From: a virus
Virus record (IMG/VR): IMGVR_UViG_3300005581_000004
Span: 1-29,824 of that record
Length of the DNA stretch: 29,824 nt
Reading direction: 5' to 3' (one strand)
Every line of letters starts with the position of its first letter. The first letter of the stretch is position 1. Both the position numbers and the translations under genes were made by a program. Below the pieces are notes generated by a model that had not been told where the DNA came from, made no database searches, and was given only the letters and a program-made list of their open reading frames with translations. This document shows positions 13,086-20,697 of this stretch, in pieces.

Positions 13086-13449
13086 TGTAATTGGAAATTT
13101 AGGTTCAGATCCTCAGATCAAAGAGAAAGACCTCTCTAAAATGATTAAACTTAATTTAGGGGTTGGTGTTCGAAGAAAGAAAGAGACCGTTACTCAATGG
13201 ATCGATGTCCTCATTTTTGGAAACAGTTTTGAAAAGATTATGCCCCTTCTTGTGAAGGGGACAAGAATTTACGTGTTTGGAACTTTTGATATCAATCATG
13301 ATCCGAACACCAATAAATCCTACTGGAACCTTATTGCTGACGCTATCCACGTGTTGAATAATAAGAAGGAGTCTCAAGAGGATAAATTCTTCTCCCACAC
13401 TTTAAAAAAAGAGAAAGCCCCCTCTTTTGAAGATGAAATCCCCTTTTAA
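13072..13449 (+). CDS. ssb: single-stranded DNA-binding protein
   Basis: An OB-fold SSB of 125 residues. The N-terminus MLKLSVIGNLGSDPQIKEKD, the strand pair TQWIDVLIFGNSFEKI, and LVKGTRIYVFGTFDI match bacterial SSB. The C-terminus ends FEDEIPF, the acidic tip that recruits host recombination and replication proteins, so this SSB can probably talk to host partners. The tail linker is short. ATG 13072 has AAGGAG upstream and overlaps the ERF gene by 14 bases. Confidence 0.93.
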   Translation: MLKLSVIGNLGSDPQIKEKDLSKMIKLNLGVGVRRKKETVTQWIDVLIFGNSFEKIMPLLVKGTRIYVFGTFDINHDPNTNKSYWNLIADAIHVLNNKKESQEDKFFSHTLKKEKAPSFEDEIPF

Positions 13450-13468
13450 TTGAAATTGAGAAAGAAGC

Positions 13469-14344
13469 ATGACATTTATAATTGAAAATTTGATCCAGAA
13501 GACTCCTGAGTGGAAAAATTGGAGATCTGAGGGTATTACGGCTACAGACATTACAGTGATCATGGGATTAAACCCTTACAAAAAGATTGCTGACCTGTAC
13601 GATGAAAAAGTCCATAAAGTGGAACACCAAGCCAGTAATCCAGCTATAAAACATGGGGTAGAGCAAGAGCCTATCGCTAAAGCTTGGATAGAAGCTCATA
13701 AGGGGATAAATCTTGAATCCCCGTGTATTATGGATGATGAGTACCCTATTGCCCGTTGCTCTTTAGACGGGTTAGATCGTAAAAATAGAACCCTCTATGA
13801 GATCAAGAGCCCTTATTCCTCTAATCGGGTATTCGATGCTTTTGTGTTTGATCAAGTGCCTGCCTATTGGTTGGCTCAGGTGCAGTGGCAACTCATGATC
13901 ACAGGTTTTGAAATGGGATATATAGCGATCTGGGACTCTAAGCAACAGACTTGTCACTTCATAAGAGTCGAGGCGGATAAAGCTCAACAAGAGGAGATGT
14001 GTAATAAGGCTAAGGAGTTTTGGAAACGAGTTGAAACCTTGTCTCCTCCCGAGGGGGTACTTGTTTCCAATAATTCCTCAGATCTTAAAGCAAAATTCGA
14101 TAAGTACTTCGAGATTCAAGGTTTAATCAAAGATTTAGAAACTACCCTAGAAGAACTCAAAAAAGAGATTTTGGCCTTTGAAACCGAGTATAAATGCTTC
14201 TCTTATAAAGTGAAGAAGAAGAAAGGCCCTACCACTTATGCGTACAAACAAATGATAGAAGCAGGAATCGATCTCACCCCTTTTCAAAAACCCTCAAACT
14301 ATTATTTCTCAATAAGTAAAGAAAAAGATTGTAACGATATTTAA
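13469..14344 (+). CDS. YqaJ-type recombinase exonuclease
   Basis: A PD-(D/E)XK nuclease related to lambda exonuclease, which would make single-stranded ends for the ERF annealase. Motifs are ITATDITVIMGLNPYKK (23-39, the IGgSDvaailG-like start), HGVEQEP (62-68), CSLDGL with D100, YEIKSP with E111 and K113, and QVQWQL (137-142), in the right order for the family. After residue 200 there is a coiled-coil (LIKDLETTLEELKKEILAFE) and a tail with FSYKVKKKKGPTTYAYKQM, seen in many phage YqaJ proteins. It is the last gene of the ERF-SSB operon, followed by a terminator. Confidence 0.92.
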   Translation: MTFIIENLIQKTPEWKNWRSEGITATDITVIMGLNPYKKIADLYDEKVHKVEHQASNPAIKHGVEQEPIAKAWIEAHKGINLESPCIMDDEYPIARCSLDGLDRKNRTLYEIKSPYSSNRVFDAFVFDQVPAYWLAQVQWQLMITGFEMGYIAIWDSKQQTCHFIRVEADKAQQEEMCNKAKEFWKRVETLSPPEGVLVSNNSSDLKAKFDKYFEIQGLIKDLETTLEELKKEILAFETEYKCFSYKVKKKKGPTTYAYKQMIEAGIDLTPFQKPSNYYFSISKEKDCNDI

Positions 14345-14386
14345 ACTTATTTTATTATTTATTTGTCGTTCCGATTACAATTTGTC

Positions 14387-14425
14387 GGTCATCCGTCCAA
14401 AGAGTTCGTAGCTCAGAGGATGACC
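14387..14425. other. 8-bp perfect inverted repeat with 23-base loop
   Basis: GGTCATCC (14387-14394) pairs exactly with GGATGACC (14418-14425) in the 3' untranslated region of the exonuclease gene, just before the terminator. It could protect the mRNA end or bind a protein. Confidence 0.6.
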
Positions 14426-14436
14426 AAATTTCTCCT

Positions 14437-14468
14437 CCCTCTTGATATTGTTTCGAGAGGGTTTTTTT
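14437..14468 (+). terminator. terminator of the ERF-SSB-exonuclease operon
   Basis: Stem CCCTCTTG/CGAGAGGG (14437-14444 with 14454-14461), one G-U pair, a 9-base loop and seven T residues. It lies about 95 bases after the exonuclease stop. Confidence 0.88.
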
Positions 14469-14477
14469 ATATTTATA

Positions 14478-14507
14478 TTGAAATTAAATAAGAGGCATGT
14501 TTATAAT
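14478..14507 (+). promoter_or_regulatory. strong sigma-70 promoter upstream of an ORF-less unit
   Basis: TTGAAA (14478-14483, 5/6) and a perfect TATAAT (14502-14507) are separated by 18 bases. It begins ten bases after a terminator, so it is an independent unit. Transcription should start near 14513-14515. Confidence 0.7.
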
Positions 14508-14512
14508 ACAAC

Positions 14513-14684
14513 TATTCTATAAAAATAGAATACCCAAAAGATCTTAGGCCTTGATTGGCTTGAGAGTGAAAAATATTGTTCAGAACGTTGCCTTGTTTTG
14601 ATAATAAAAATGTATATCCCTTAGAGTTTGAAGCCTAATTGATAATGCGTCATTTTTTCCCCAGCCTAAAAACTGGGGTTTTTT
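14513..14684 (+). ncRNA. candidate phage small RNA, about 170 nt
   Basis: The unit runs from a strong promoter to a strong terminator without a usable ORF (the only internal ATG, 14610, gives four codons). Foldable elements are a 5' hairpin with stem ATTCTAT/ATAGAAT at about 14514-14530. There is also a long-range stem joining ATCTTAGGC (14541-14549) to GCCTAA plus GAT (14633-14643) with small bulges, closing a loop of about 80 bases. The terminator hairpin forms the 3' end, and its loop repeats AGCCTAA. Architecture and size resemble stable regulatory RNAs; no known family was matched, and the function is open. Confidence 0.6.
14659..14684 (+). terminator. terminator of the small-RNA candidate
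   Basis: Stem CCCCAG/CTGGGG (14659-14664 with 14673-14678), an 8-base loop and six T residues. Confidence 0.88.
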
Positions 14685-14696
14685 CTAGAAGATTTT

Positions 14697-14727
14697 GCCC
14701 CGTTTTGCAAATGTACGGGGCTTTTTT
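14697..14727 (+). terminator. second plus-strand terminator, facing the late genes
   Basis: Stem GCCCCGT/ACGGGGC (14697-14703 with 14715-14721), an 11-base loop and six T residues. It stands 13 bases from the stop of the converging fibre gene and would block early transcription from entering the late strand. Its 3' half is repeated at 15537-15550. Confidence 0.85.
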
Positions 14728-14739
14728 ATTGCAAAGTAC

Positions 14740-15510
14740 CTAACATACTAAAAATCCTGAAAAACCTGTTCTAGGCGTTGCTGTGTCACCGAATACGGCG
14801 ACAGTTTTTGACCAGTTTCCTACATTCGCAATTATTTTAGCTGTGTCACCTGCTGTCATATCAACTGTAAGGCTAAAACCGATTGGCCAATTTTGCCCTG
14901 CATTGAGGGTTGGTGCAGCATAATTTCCAAAAAGAAAAGTTTTAGCTGTTGTCTCAATTCGAATATCTGCTTGTGTGGCTGAATTCATATTTTGATAAAG
15001 CGCATAAGCACTAAAGTGATATATTCCTGTTACAGGAGCTGTAAAAATGCCAGTTGTATTATCATAATTAGAGCCACGATCGAAACGCTCAGTATCAAAA
15101 ATTATTGTGTAAAGTGTGCCGTCTCCCGTAACATTTGCTTGGGTAGTAGATAGAATGGCACAAAAACAGGGTTGCGCACTATTTGTAAATCGCCCTGTGC
15201 TATCAATTTTTGTTGTACTGTTGTCAAAAAGTGCACTTCCAGCTATACCGTTCCAAGTTGATATTGCTCTGTCTGTAGAAGATCCTGGCCCTGTTATACC
15301 CCCAGCAGGAGCTGCTTGAAAACTTGGTAAAGCTGATGCGCCGTTAGACGTCAAAATTTGACCTGCTGACCCTGTACCACAGTTTTGGATAGCCCCAGTG
15401 CTTGTTGTGCCCCCTGCTAATACACCATAGGCAGTCGTTGAGGCCAAACCAGTTCCGCCCTTTGCGACTTGGATCGGGTCTTGTGAGTTGATTGAGTTAT
15501 TCGTTGGCAT
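14740..15510 (-). CDS. tail fibre-like protein with C1q-like tip
   Basis: Three parts are visible. Residues 1-75 are an N-terminal module shared with the next gene (SQDPIQVAKGGTG, then GTGSAGQILTSNGASALPSF), the AKGGTG pattern common in phage fibres. Residues about 75-105 are a short linker (GPGSSTDRAISTWNG). Residues about 112-256 are a C1q-like jelly roll with YDNTTGIFTAPVTGIYHFSA and a closing SGFLVC. C1q-like heads trimerise and bind surface ligands, so this is probably the receptor-binding end. ATG 15510 follows AGGA. It is the last gene of the late strand. Confidence 0.85.
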   Translation of the reverse strand: MPTNNSINSQDPIQVAKGGTGLASTTAYGVLAGGTTSTGAIQNCGTGSAGQILTSNGASALPSFQAAPAGGITGPGSSTDRAISTWNGIAGSALFDNSTTKIDSTGRFTNSAQPCFCAILSTTQANVTGDGTLYTIIFDTERFDRGSNYDNTTGIFTAPVTGIYHFSAYALYQNMNSATQADIRIETTAKTFLFGNYAAPTLNAGQNWPIGFSLTVDMTAGDTAKIIANVGNWSKTVAVFGDTATPRTGFSGFLVC

Positions 15511-15561
15511 ATATTTCCTAAGCTAGAAATTCCGTTACGGGGCTTTTTTAATAAACTATCT

Positions 15562-16239
15562 TTATTTTAAACCGTACAGCTTAAATGAACCGTTTGTGAT
15601 ATTTCCTGAGTTCGGTTGAAATTTAATATTGTTTATGTTTGTCGTACTGTTTTCGCCTGCAATAGTCATCCAAAAACTATTCGAACACCACCCCATACCG
15701 CTCCAACAAGTTCTTTGGGCACTTTGCAGATTATAAATCATCATATTTGCGCTAAAATTTGTAACACCGCTATTCGTTACTAATCCTGCTGTTGTACTAT
15801 TGTTGTTCCCCACGGACGTATTGTTATAAGCTAATGAAAAAAAACCGCTAGTATATCCAGTAGTTTTGTATGTTGCGCCGTTGTCATCTGAAACAAATAA
15901 TTCTAGTCCGGTACTATCAACATCATTAAAAATAACAACATAAGTTTTATAAGTTGTTGTTATATATGTATTATCATAAATGACACTTGCTGCACTTGAA
16001 GGACTGTCTGTTTTTAAAAGAACATAATCCCCACTACCAGCCGCCTGGAAGCTAGGTAAACTAGTTCCATTAGACGTCAAAACTTGACCTGCTGACCCTG
16101 TACCAATATTTTGAATAGCACCTGTTGCGGTGGTGCCTGCTGCAAGGATACCGTTCGCCGTTGTTAGCGTTGACTGACCAGTTCCGCCTTTTGCGACTTG
16201 GATCGGATCTTGTGAGTTGATTGAGTTATTTGTTGGCAT
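15562..16239 (-). CDS. tail fibre-like protein, paralogue of the preceding fibre
   Basis: Residues 1-70 match the neighbouring fibre almost exactly, including the first 21 residues and GTGSAGQVLTSNGTSLPSFQ. The C-terminal 150 residues are unrelated and beta-rich (VYNT-type strands, ELFVSDDNGATYKTTGY, CWSGMGWCSNSFWMTIAGEN, then KFQPNSGNITNGSFKLYGL), ending like tail-fibre tip domains of siphophage structural proteins. The RBS region (AGGAGCTATATG) is also similar to the neighbour. It probably binds a different receptor or forms another part of the same fibre. Confidence 0.8.
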   Translation of the reverse strand: MPTNNSINSQDPIQVAKGGTGQSTLTTANGILAAGTTATGAIQNIGTGSAGQVLTSNGTSLPSFQAAGSGDYVLLKTDSPSSAASVIYDNTYITTTYKTYVVIFNDVDSTGLELFVSDDNGATYKTTGYTSGFFSLAYNNTSVGNNNSTTAGLVTNSGVTNFSANMMIYNLQSAQRTCWSGMGWCSNSFWMTIAGENSTTNINNIKFQPNSGNITNGSFKLYGLK

Positions 16240-16246
16240 ATAGCTC

Positions 16247-16789
16247 CTATACTACCGTAAAGTTTCCTACTAATGAGGCAACAGCAAAACCTGTGTTCGC
16301 TGTATGACAAACAATCTCTACGCAATCCCCTTGGGCTGTTGTTGCAATAGATCCTCCTGCTCCTGTGGTTGACGCTGAAGACCCAATTTGAATAGCTTGG
16401 CCTGCACCTTGAGTAATTGTGACCTGATTTGCTCCTGAACTTATACGGTATACTCGATAAGTATCACCCACTGCGGAGGTTGCAGGAAGTGCCAAAGAGA
16501 TAGCTCCACCACTCGCATCTACAAAATATCCATTGTTATTCGCTAAAGTTTGGTTTGCACTAATGTTTGACCATGTATGACCACCACCCGTAGAAGAGAT
16601 CGTGATTGAATTTTGGCCGTTGCTTACTTGGATTCCTCCCCCTGCGGTCAAAGTACCTACAGCAAGGTTTGGAGCAGCTACACCGCCGATAATCAATTGT
16701 CCGTTAGCGTTAAAATCTCCCGTAGCGGAAAGTCCAGGTCCAATATTAATATTTTCACAGTTCAAAACTGCATTTACAAAACCAGCCAT
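16247..16789 (-). CDS. fibre/tail protein, beta-structured, 180 aa
   Basis: A Gly/Ser/Thr/Ala-rich beta protein (ENINIGPGLSATGDFNANGQ, GGIQVSNGQNSITISSTGGG). The C-terminal half carries the pattern NNGYFVDASGGAISLALPAT, VGDTYRVYRIS, VTITQGAGQAIQIGSSASTT, GGSIATTAQGDCVEIVCHTA, then a V/W-rich end. I know this domain from many phage fibres, where it forms a beta-sandwich or trimeric tip. Its start lies near the end of the 229-aa gene. It is one of five short modular proteins before the C1q fibre. Confidence 0.75.
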   Translation of the reverse strand: MAGFVNAVLNCENINIGPGLSATGDFNANGQLIIGGVAAPNLAVGTLTAGGGIQVSNGQNSITISSTGGGHTWSNISANQTLANNNGYFVDASGGAISLALPATSAVGDTYRVYRISSGANQVTITQGAGQAIQIGSSASTTGAGGSIATTAQGDCVEIVCHTANTGFAVASLVGNFTVV

Positions 16790-16790
16790 A

Positions 16791-17480
16791 TTAAGTTACC
16801 TTCCTGCTAAATCCGTTTGTTTTCCAGTTTATAGTAGTACCCCCTAACCCAGTCACTTGCACTAAGGCATTATTACCAGAAGCTACAATTGTTGCAGAAA
16901 TTGCAAAAGCACCGTCAATCACGTTTAGAGAGTTATTTACTCCGATAACGGTTCCAGCGGCTCCAGTAGTCCTAACAGCTCCAAAAAGGTTCAATGAAGC
17001 CCCTTTTGGGCCTGAAGCATTAAAACAAAATACATCTACGTCAATTGATACTGTCCCTGCTACTGCACCTAAGGCAACTGTTGCAATAGTTGTAGGAGTA
17101 GCGTCTGTTGTAGTTACGGTAGCCTCAAATTGTTGAGGGTTGGATATCGTCAAGGTCCCTGCTGTACCTGCAACTGTTAGATCACCAGAGCCTAAAATAT
17201 TGATATTTCCAGCTACAGGACTGATGACTCCACCAGTGTTACCTGTGAGGGTCTGTACATCGACTGCACCACCACCCACGGCCACCCAGACTGCTGCTCC
17301 TGCTGCTACTTGCCCTAAAATATAGCAAGCACCTGTAGATTTATTTACCCAGTTTTGTCCTAAAGAATATCCTGTGTCTTGAGCTGTAGGAGCGCGCTTG
17401 GCTACTACAGGAGGCAGAAGATTATTTTGTAAAGGTTGAGGAAACCCATAGAGATTAATTTTTGGAGGTATTGTACCCAT
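16791..17480 (-). CDS. fibre/tail protein with RAPTAxDTG anchor, 229 aa
   Basis: The N-terminal 60 residues (YGFPQPLQNNLLPPVVAKRA, PTAQDTGYSLGQNWVNKST) are homologous to the 68-aa protein encoded at 17838-18044. The phage pattern 'KRAPTATDTGyp.G..Wv....n..yil..va.G.a.W' probably folds as a small docking domain. The rest is an Ala/Gly/Thr-rich beta region (TLTGNTGGVISPVAGNINIL, GSGDLTVAGTAGTLTISNPQ) that is typical of trimeric fibre shafts. ATG 17480 overlaps the upstream stop (TAATG). Confidence 0.75.
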   Translation of the reverse strand: MGTIPPKINLYGFPQPLQNNLLPPVVAKRAPTAQDTGYSLGQNWVNKSTGACYILGQVAAGAAVWVAVGGGAVDVQTLTGNTGGVISPVAGNINILGSGDLTVAGTAGTLTISNPQQFEATVTTTDATPTTIATVALGAVAGTVSIDVDVFCFNASGPKGASLNLFGAVRTTGAAGTVIGVNNSLNVIDGAFAISATIVASGNNALVQVTGLGGTTINWKTNGFSRKVT

Positions 17481-17830
17481 TATGCACCTATAAATTCGAA
17501 ATATAAAGCTCCTGCTGTAGGAAGCCCTGCTACAGCTTTCACATAAATAATTGTACTACCCGGAAGTACTAACCCATTAGCTTTAAGATCAATTATCTTA
17601 GCATTTTGAAAGGTTGTTCCTAGGGTTAATATATTATTATCCACCCCATTAAAACTTACCCAAACAGGTTGGTTCAGAGTAGAAGTAATAATTAAAATAC
17701 AAGCATTGTGCCCTAACTCACCACCTAATGCGGTATAATTTGCCGTTATGGAACCGAACGCTACATCCTTTGAGGGGAAAAACTGAGCTCTTGAGTTAAA
17801 GTAAGTAAGCCCCGAAACTGCTGATGACAT
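17480..17830 (-). CDS. hypothetical virion protein, 116 aa
   Basis: A small beta-rich protein (SGLTYFNSRAQFFPSKDVAF, ITSTLNQPVWVSFNGVDNNI, GLVLPGSTIIYVKAVAGLPT) without charge clusters. The 'ntl.qpVwvsfnG..n' pattern is familiar from small phage tail or fibre proteins with a jelly-roll-like fold; I cannot name the family. It follows GAGGG at a good distance and lies between two genes with the RAPTAxDTG module, so it is likely a fibre-complex subunit. Confidence 0.7.
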   Translation of the reverse strand: MSSAVSGLTYFNSRAQFFPSKDVAFGSITANYTALGGELGHNACILIITSTLNQPVWVSFNGVDNNILTLGTTFQNAKIIDLKANGLVLPGSTIIYVKAVAGLPTAGALYFEFIGA

Positions 17831-17837
17831 ATACCCT

Positions 17838-18044
17838 CTAAGTTATTTGAGTCCAAGTAGCCACACCACCAGCCACATTTATAAGAATATAGGCATTTGA
17901 ACCCTTATAGACCCAAATTCTCCCTATAGGGTGTCCTGTGTCTGTTGCTGTAGGTGCTCTTTTTGCTAATACAGGTGCAGGAAAACTGCTTTGAAGAGGC
18001 TGAGGCAAGCCATATTGGCTACCAGCCTGAGGTTGTAGTTTCAT
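17838..18044 (-). CDS. 68-aa fibre docking-domain protein
   Basis: It consists almost only of the module also found at the N-terminus of the 229-aa protein (16791-17480): GLPQPLQSSFPAPVLAKRAP, TATDTGHPIGRIWVYKGSNA, then YILINVAGGVATWTQIT. The module as a stand-alone gene suggests that a longer fibre was split or that this is a separate adaptor. ATG 18044 follows AAGGAG. It is the first gene of the fibre block after the ejection-like proteins. Confidence 0.75.
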   Translation of the reverse strand: MKLQPQAGSQYGLPQPLQSSFPAPVLAKRAPTATDTGHPIGRIWVYKGSNAYILINVAGGVATWTQIT

Positions 18045-18106
18045 ACTACTCCTTACGCCTTAAATTTTATTTGAACCTACCAGTTGTAAATCATAAAGTC
18101 AATTTT

Positions 18107-19822
18107 TTAATCCTCTTCTATCTCTTCGCCACCTACTGCTTTAATAATTGGCCCTAGATAATTTTTGTAACTTTTTACATCACCATTTTTTAGGGCATTT
18201 ACAGCATTTTTGTAAGCTTGAATACGTGAAGGTTTTAATAAAATATAACCAATTCCTCTTCTTCCAACCTCTAGACCTATTCCTTTTGCTAGTAAAGGAC
18301 GAAGTGCAGGAAATGCTACAGTCGCTAGAGCTACTGCTACAGCTGGCCCTTCTTTTAAATCAGTTAATGTTTTTGCACTTTTAAGTTTTGATATGTTTTT
18401 TTGAGCATCTGTTATATCTCTAGCTAAACCTTGAATCTCACTAGCCATAGATTTTCCTACAGCTTTTTCGAGCTTTGGAGTCTCTTTGTTTTTTGCTAAT
18501 CTTGTCCAATCATTTGGGAGTAATTTCTCGCCAGTTGAAGGCTGTAATAATTTTTCTAACTCTTCAATTTTTTGGTAGTCTGCATAACTTCTATTACTAG
18601 TTTTAAATAACTTATTGAAATCATTTCTTGGCCCTAATTGCGAATCAAAAAGTTTAGTAATTTCATCTTTGTAATCTCCAAGAAACTTTTTGTATTGAGG
18701 TAATTTTCCTGAAGTTAATTTTTTTTCTAATATTTCACCTAATTCCACGTTCAAATTTCTATAAACTTTTAGTAATGTGTCTAATTTATCTTCCCCTTTA
18801 TAAATTGGTAATTTTTGACCAAATCTTTTTGCTATAGCTAATTCACTAGGTGTATATTTAATTCTTTGACTTTTTAAGTATTGAATAATTTGTTTTAAAC
18901 TGTTTTTTTGCCCTTGTGTTGGATTAGGTATTTTTTGAAGTTCTATTTTTTGTTTATTTAAGAATCTCAATAAGGGTTCAGTATCTATTGACCCTTTGAA
19001 ATTTTTTGCTATTGATTGGACATCTTTAAAAATTTCATCATGATAACCTTTAAAATCAAACCCCTCAGCATATTTTGAATATTGTGGTAATTTGTTTTTA
19101 ATTTTTTCGAGTATCGTTTCTGCTTGTGAGCCTAAAAAATTAATGGATTGTTCTTTTTGCTCAGGAACAACTTTTGAAACTTTTTTCAATATTTCAGGAG
19201 CCTCAGATACAAAAGGTTTTTCTAAACCAGAAGCATAAGTTCCAGGTTTAGTTTTTAAAAAAGTTTTTATAGCTCCAGGGACTTTAGAAACCGCTTGTCC
19301 AATTGTTTTTGCAAAAGGTGCACCAATTTCTGCAGCTGTTTGCAATCCCTCTCCTGCTCCTAATTCTTCAGCTAATTGTCCTGCTCCTGCTGAAATCAAA
19401 GACGGGACAAAACCTGCTCCAAGAGCAAAAGGGCCATAGGAACCAAGTCGTTGTGCTGTCCGACCTAAAACTGTTTCAGGTTCTTGTACACCCAAAGAAG
19501 CTAATTTTTCTGTAATACCTTCTCTACCAAAAGATTTTCCTAATTCTTCAGCAGCTTTTTGTTGTTCTTCTCTAGAAGAAAATTGAATACCAGGCATATA
19601 AGGTGCTAGTTTAGAAATTAAATCAACTACAGAACCCCCAAATTGACCTACTCCTCTTACAAGACCTTTTGCAATATCTGCTCCAGGGCCTATAGCCGAA
19701 AGAATTGCTTCTGCCCCTTTTTGTCTTGAGGATTTTATCGGTTTTTCTTCTTTTTCTAAGACAAAACGACTTTTTGGAGTTTCTTCAAGTGCCTCTTCGT
19801 CTTTTTCTAATACAAAAGCCAT
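18107..19822 (-). CDS. probable internal virion / DNA ejection protein, 571 aa
   Basis: The protein starts with charged repeats (FVLEKDEEALEETPKSRFVL, EKEEKPI) and continues with an Ala/Gly-rich amphipathic segment (AILSAIGPGADIAKGLVRGV, GQFGGSVVDLI, LGAGFVPSLISAGAGQLAEE). It ends as a long helical part (PEQKEQSINFLGSQAETILE, KFLGDYKDEITKLFDSQLGP). Glycine-zipper helices plus long coils are typical of podovirus ejection proteins that form a channel during DNA delivery. Sequence homology to a named family was not seen. ATG 19822 has AAAGGGG upstream and overlaps the previous gene closely. Confidence 0.65.
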   Translation of the reverse strand: MAFVLEKDEEALEETPKSRFVLEKEEKPIKSSRQKGAEAILSAIGPGADIAKGLVRGVGQFGGSVVDLISKLAPYMPGIQFSSREEQQKAAEELGKSFGREGITEKLASLGVQEPETVLGRTAQRLGSYGPFALGAGFVPSLISAGAGQLAEELGAGEGLQTAAEIGAPFAKTIGQAVSKVPGAIKTFLKTKPGTYASGLEKPFVSEAPEILKKVSKVVPEQKEQSINFLGSQAETILEKIKNKLPQYSKYAEGFDFKGYHDEIFKDVQSIAKNFKGSIDTEPLLRFLNKQKIELQKIPNPTQGQKNSLKQIIQYLKSQRIKYTPSELAIAKRFGQKLPIYKGEDKLDTLLKVYRNLNVELGEILEKKLTSGKLPQYKKFLGDYKDEITKLFDSQLGPRNDFNKLFKTSNRSYADYQKIEELEKLLQPSTGEKLLPNDWTRLAKNKETPKLEKAVGKSMASEIQGLARDITDAQKNISKLKSAKTLTDLKEGPAVAVALATVAFPALRPLLAKGIGLEVGRRGIGYILLKPSRIQAYKNAVNALKNGDVKSYKNYLGPIIKAVGGEEIEED

Positions 19823-19825
19823 TTT

Positions 19826-20656
19826 TTACCCCTTTACTAAAGTCCATTTTTTGCCATCTGAACGATATCTTTTTCCAGTCTCTTCATCTCTATAGGTCAA
19901 ACCTTTACTGATTTTTGCATCAGGGAGACCTTCTACTTTTTCAAGAGGTTGCATTTCTTGTTTTTCTACAGGTTCGCTTGAGACTTTTTGTTTTTTTTCT
20001 CCATTTTCCAATTTTGGAGCATCTTTCGGTAAAACCCCTTTATATAACTTTTCTAACCGATTAATGACCGCATTAGCTTGAGCAGTAGTCATATCTGGAG
20101 TTACTTTAAAATTATTTTGTACATAATCGGTTTGTTTTTGGGTCAATCCTCTACCTTGCGCTTCCCTAAACAGTTCTTCCGCTATAACAACAGCTGTATC
20201 TCCTGCCGTTTTAAATTCTTGAATTTTAGGGTCAAAACTTCCTAAAGGTATGCCTTTTTTAAAAAATCTTTTTAATCCGTAACCCACTTCAGTTACATCT
20301 ATATTCTCTCTAAGAGATTTTATCATGTCATCGAAGTTTTCTTTTAAAAATTCCTTCCTTTCTGTCTCTTCCATACCTTGTGGCATTTGCGGTCTACCAA
20401 ACCCTAGTTTTTCGGGTAAACTTGTTTCTCGAGCTTTGTAAAGAAAATCGCCAAATTGTTGAGGATTAATTCCTTCAAATGTTTTTACAAAAGTTTCTGG
20501 ATTTTCCATACTTAGTTGAGTGGCCAAATTTTCATAAAAACTTCTATTTTTTTTTCTATCTTGAAAATCTTTTAATTGTTCACCTAAAGTCGAGCCAAGT
20601 CCTCGACCAATTAAGGTTCCAAATCCTTCTTCTCTTGGAAGCACAGTAATAGGCAT
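19826..20656 (-). CDS. probable virion/ejection protein, 276 aa
   Basis: A Gly-rich start (VLPREEGFGTLIGRGLGSTL) is followed by a charged helical body (EQLKDFQDRKKNRSFYENLA, PQQFGDFLYKARE) and a basic linker with QKVSSEPVEKQ. The last 30 residues (GLTYRDEETGKRYRSDGKKW, TLVKG) look like a small SH3-like or WW-type end. I know no family for the whole. It lies between two Ala/Gly/Gln-rich proteins in the place where podoviruses encode ejection proteins. ATG 20656 follows AAGGGAA. Confidence 0.6.
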   Translation of the reverse strand: MPITVLPREEGFGTLIGRGLGSTLGEQLKDFQDRKKNRSFYENLATQLSMENPETFVKTFEGINPQQFGDFLYKARETSLPEKLGFGRPQMPQGMEETERKEFLKENFDDMIKSLRENIDVTEVGYGLKRFFKKGIPLGSFDPKIQEFKTAGDTAVVIAEELFREAQGRGLTQKQTDYVQNNFKVTPDMTTAQANAVINRLEKLYKGVLPKDAPKLENGEKKQKVSSEPVEKQEMQPLEKVEGLPDAKISKGLTYRDEETGKRYRSDGKKWTLVKG

Positions 20657-20697
20657 AAATTTCCCTTAATTTTTTTGTTTAGTGTTTTTGTCTCAAG

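Larger units (their letters stand above)
14345..14739. other. intergenic region between early and late arms
   Basis: The region between the converging early operon and fibre genes contains, in order, a direct repeat (ATTTGTCG at 14361 and 14380), a long hairpin (14387-14425), a terminator, a strong promoter, an ORF-less transcribed stretch and two more terminators. All three terminators work on the plus strand. No minus-strand terminator with a T run is visible for the late genes. Confidence 0.7.
14715..16239. repeat. tandem duplication of fibre 5' modules and flank
   Basis: The fibre genes at 15510 and 16239 share their RBS region and first 210 or so coding bases. In addition, the sequence just downstream of the first gene (ACGGGGCTTTTTTA at 14715) recurs just downstream of the second (15537-15550). 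So the whole gene including its 3' flank appears to have been duplicated, after which one C-terminal part was replaced. Confidence 0.7.

Noticed and set aside
14403-14461. tRNA-like pieces (CGTAGCTCAG and TTTCGAG) downstream of the exonuclease gene
   Set aside because: The stretches resemble a tRNA D-arm and T-loop, but no acceptor stem or anticodon stem pairs. The bases are better explained by the 14387-14425 inverted repeat and the 14437-14468 terminator.
14497-14547. 16-codon ORF in the small-RNA unit (ATG 14497)
   Set aside because: Its ATG lies inside the promoter spacer upstream of the predicted transcript start, with an AGAGG only one base away, so it cannot be translated from this transcript.
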